From Pontiella sp. (GTDB taxonomy: Bacteria; Verrucomicrobiota; Kiritimatiellia; Kiritimatiellales; Pontiellaceae): a stretch of DNA of 8,014 nt. The translations under genes and the position numbers were made by a program. Below, in pieces: positions 7,301 to 8,014 of the stretch; the stretch's first letter is position 1; every line of letters begins with the position of its first letter. The notes below the pieces were generated by a model, which was not told the DNA's origin, made no database searches, and worked only from the letters and a program-made list of their open reading frames with translations. The stretch spans positions 267 through 8,280 of the forward strand of contig JAOZSZ010000052.1 in NCBI GenBank assembly GCA_029939385.1, read 5' to 3'.

Positions 7301-8013
7301 CTGACGAGCAGTCGCTGTGCAACGGTGTAACGTGCGGGCATGTTGGGCTCGTTGAACATGCGTGGCACATCCGTAATCTCCCATGTATAAACGACGGTAT
7401 CGGTCTGTTCTTGAGGCGTTTTGCTAAAGTTAACGGTGCCGGGAATTTCACTTTTGAGTGCAATTTTTATAAGGGGCCGATCTTTTGGAGCAATAATTTG
7501 ATAGATCATGTGCTCGATAGGGAGAGTGTGCTCAAATACCTGATAGTCGCTCCATTCATTGGGGACGACCGCTTTGTTTTGTTCTTCGTAGGTAATGAAG
7601 CGCAAGGTGTCTCCAATTTCTAATCCCGGAACGGAAAGTTTTAATACTTTGGAGTTAGGATTATAGATGTTTGCGCTCATTTGGCTCGAGTTCACCATCA
7701 CCTTGCTCTGTGTTGCAATATTGATCTCGTTCAGGGTTCCGTCGGGTTTAATAATTTGAACCTTGGTGAAATAGTTCGTGCCATAAGAGATGTTGAATCC
7801 GAGGCTCAGGGAGCGATTATCACGCTTGCCCTTTTCGGTAAGGATCTTAATAGCCGTGTCATCCCACATAATGGATGTGCCGTCGGATTGATATTCTACC
7901 TGAATAAAATTATCGATCAGCACGTCGTCGGAATCAGGGTGTTTTTCGGAGGTTGCAAGAGATGCTTGCTCAATAAGATGGTTCAGGTTTAGAAATTCTT
8001 TTGCTGAAAGGGA
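4309..8013 (-). CDS. Giant tandem DUF3857/transglutaminase-like protein, 5'-partial
   Basis: The frame is open to the right edge of the window, with at least 1234 residues visible. Counting from the in-frame GTG at 7923, which is not the start because DUF3857-like sequence (PDSDDVLIDNF) already runs through it, the layout is: DUF3857-like beta domain (to about 220), transglutaminase-like core (about 240-355), beta segment and helical tail (about 390-605), then the same order again (DUF3857-like 612-800, transglutaminase-like 840-965, beta segment and tail 990-1204). Core 1 has Cys294 in RYGVCRDKAA, His334 in FFNHAV and Asp350 in YILMDST, a complete papain-like triad. Core 2 has Asn895, Lys942 and Asn957 instead. 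DUF3857-transglutaminase proteins are often exported or envelope proteins of unknown role; the signal peptide, if any, lies outside the window. A peptidase or transglutaminase activity for core 1 is plausible, but the substrate is unknown. The gene converges on the mevalonate operon and shows no functional link to it. Confidence 0.88.
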   Translation of the reverse strand, partial: SLSAKEFLNLNHLIEQASLATSEKHPDSDDVLIDNFIQVEYQSDGTSIMWDDTAIKILTEKGKRDNRSLSLGFNISYGTNYFTKVQIIKPDGTLNEINIATQSKVMVNSSQMSANIYNPNSKVLKLSVPGLEIGDTLRFITYEEQNKAVVPNEWSDYQVFEHTLPIEHMIYQIIAPKDRPLIKIALKSEIPGTVNFSKTPQEQTDTVVYTWEITDVPRMFNEPNMPARYTVAQRLLVSTMQEWEDLSKWYWKLCLPHLNATTPEMKLKADELVIHSTNTLGKIEAIFNFVSQDIRYMGITTEEEAPGYEPHDAKITFENRYGVCRDKAALLVAMLRLVDIEAFPVIIMSGPKKDEEVPQPFFNHAVTAALGDHGKYILMDSTDENTKDIFPSYLQNMSYIVARPQGETLLTSPIIPATDNLLKITTEGSLDQAGKLTAKSTLVFEGINDTLYRSYFSKIKPSERKRFFEGQIKKSIATATLQTLTILPQKLRDTTQPLTITLGYTAENLLIEGPTEEILNLPRLGRSFGYANFLIGQTGLDKRKYPLYTRMTVGIHETLKLKMPEKKGTLNIPNYQQINTPQLTWNMRVAQHDTLLSATNTFLINTVEFSPTEYLALKKNLRDIEYNLRKKLILKTPTHENDSDSNVRILKKVKSIILTDSNHWKETTRTKLKILTYAGIKKNSDLKISYNPAWKTTKLTYAAVIQPDGTVQKISENEIHIMDASWVASAPRYPAEKILVANLPGIEIGSILEYEITSIIRNKPFFSTTQIFNSHEPINQKILTLTAPESMLLMIHNTGITETKTNHNGTITHTWTAENQPAIKKEESLPAWWTFNPSLFISSSHWKPYGSNVQNHLLAATKNQPDTSALAKQLTEGMQCDTQKIMALRNWVAKNLRVAGPSFPRLPLSAITPADQTLKERYGNNTDQMVVLYTLLKATKLNPEFVLSGDISLIPEVAEPQLKTPSRTLFNKVLLRVDMEGEIIYLNGSSQYAKLGTSAYHHRPILNLSNGKIETIEVAPGKNNQSHLIYEISVDASGEVGMTLSSTQQGTVFEGFHKRYSEITPENLRRLYLEMVSSLSQSAKAASELTTNYNEYPGKQEFSISAERYAVKDKEYLYFTLPTGLDGLLKYQANERTNPLAWNTHVNYLIEYNIVLPDGYEPAILPPNFSWEAPLEAGEIEITVEYSPRANAIRIVQTATLKPALIPADEFQNILKTSRKLSHPDMRTILLKKK
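4312..6108 (-). repeat. Protein repeat unit B: degenerate DUF3857-transglutaminase copy
   Basis: Second homologous half, about 599 residues. Landmarks in the same order as unit A are ENDSDSNV, VIQPDGT, ANLPGIEIGSIL, RYGNNTDQMV, LFNKVL, GEIIYLNGSS, TVFEGFHKRY and a closing MRTILLKKK. The nucleophile position is Asn895 (codon 5239-5241), the His position is Lys942 and the Asp position is Asn957, so this copy cannot use the standard triad. The divergence is seen at protein level; the two DNA halves are not near-identical, so the duplication is old. Confidence 0.78.
6109..7940 (-). repeat. Protein repeat unit A: catalytically intact DUF3857-transglutaminase copy
   Basis: First of two homologous halves of the large gene, about 605 residues plus a few before the GTG at 7923. 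Landmarks shared with the second half are a PDSDDV-like entry, IIKPDGT, LSVPGLEIGDTL, RYGVCRDKAA, FFNHAV, a GK-IL-DST strand, LVFEGIND and a closing Lys-rich helix (LRKKLILK). The Cys codon is at 7042-7044. Confidence 0.8.
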
Positions 8014-8014
8014 A

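Noticed and set aside
7189..7623. 144-codon plus-strand reading frame
   Set aside because: It is antisense to the first DUF3857/transglutaminase copy, whose protein is clearly conserved; no ribosome binding site or domain supports it.
7921..7923. GTG as the start of the large minus-strand gene
   Set aside because: At least 30 further in-frame codons without a stop lie upstream, and the DUF3857-like domain runs through this point.

Overview
The window holds two convergent gene blocks. The left half (about 1-4079, + strand) is a tightly packed mevalonate-pathway (isoprenoid precursor) operon. The right half (4309 to the window edge, - strand) is most of one very large gene for a tandemly duplicated DUF3857/transglutaminase-like protein. 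A 229-bp convergent intergenic stretch separates them and contains an orphan coding-like fragment.

Left block. The order is fni (type 2 isopentenyl-diphosphate isomerase, 5' end outside the window), mvaS (HMG-CoA synthase), a mevalonate kinase, and a second GHMP-family kinase that is most likely the phosphomevalonate kinase. fni and mvaS overlap by 17 bases, and the next two junctions are 3 bases each, so this looks like one translationally coupled transcript. Together the genes cover acetoacetyl-CoA to HMG-CoA, mevalonate to phosphomevalonate, probably phosphomevalonate to diphosphomevalonate, and IPP to DMAPP. HMG-CoA reductase and diphosphomevalonate decarboxylase are not in the window; they may lie upstream.

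Right block. One minus-strand reading frame runs from the window edge (8013) to a stop at 4309-4311, with at least 1234 codons visible. Its two halves are homologous. Each has a DUF3857-like beta domain, a transglutaminase-like domain and a C-terminal beta/tail segment. The first copy keeps the Cys-His-Asp triad. In the second copy all three positions are replaced (Asn, Lys, Asn), so it reads as a fused pseudoenzyme domain. Four A7-A8 homopolymer runs cluster around the junction of the halves.

Organism. The DNA is bacterial, with mid-range GC (near 50% by eye, lower around the repeat junction). Giant DUF3857-transglutaminase proteins together with a bacterial mevalonate operon would fit a Gram-negative lineage such as the PVC group (for example Kiritimatiellota/Lentisphaerota). 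This is an inference from gene content, not proven by the sequence. I saw no RNA genes, CRISPR arrays, insertion sequences or phage genes.
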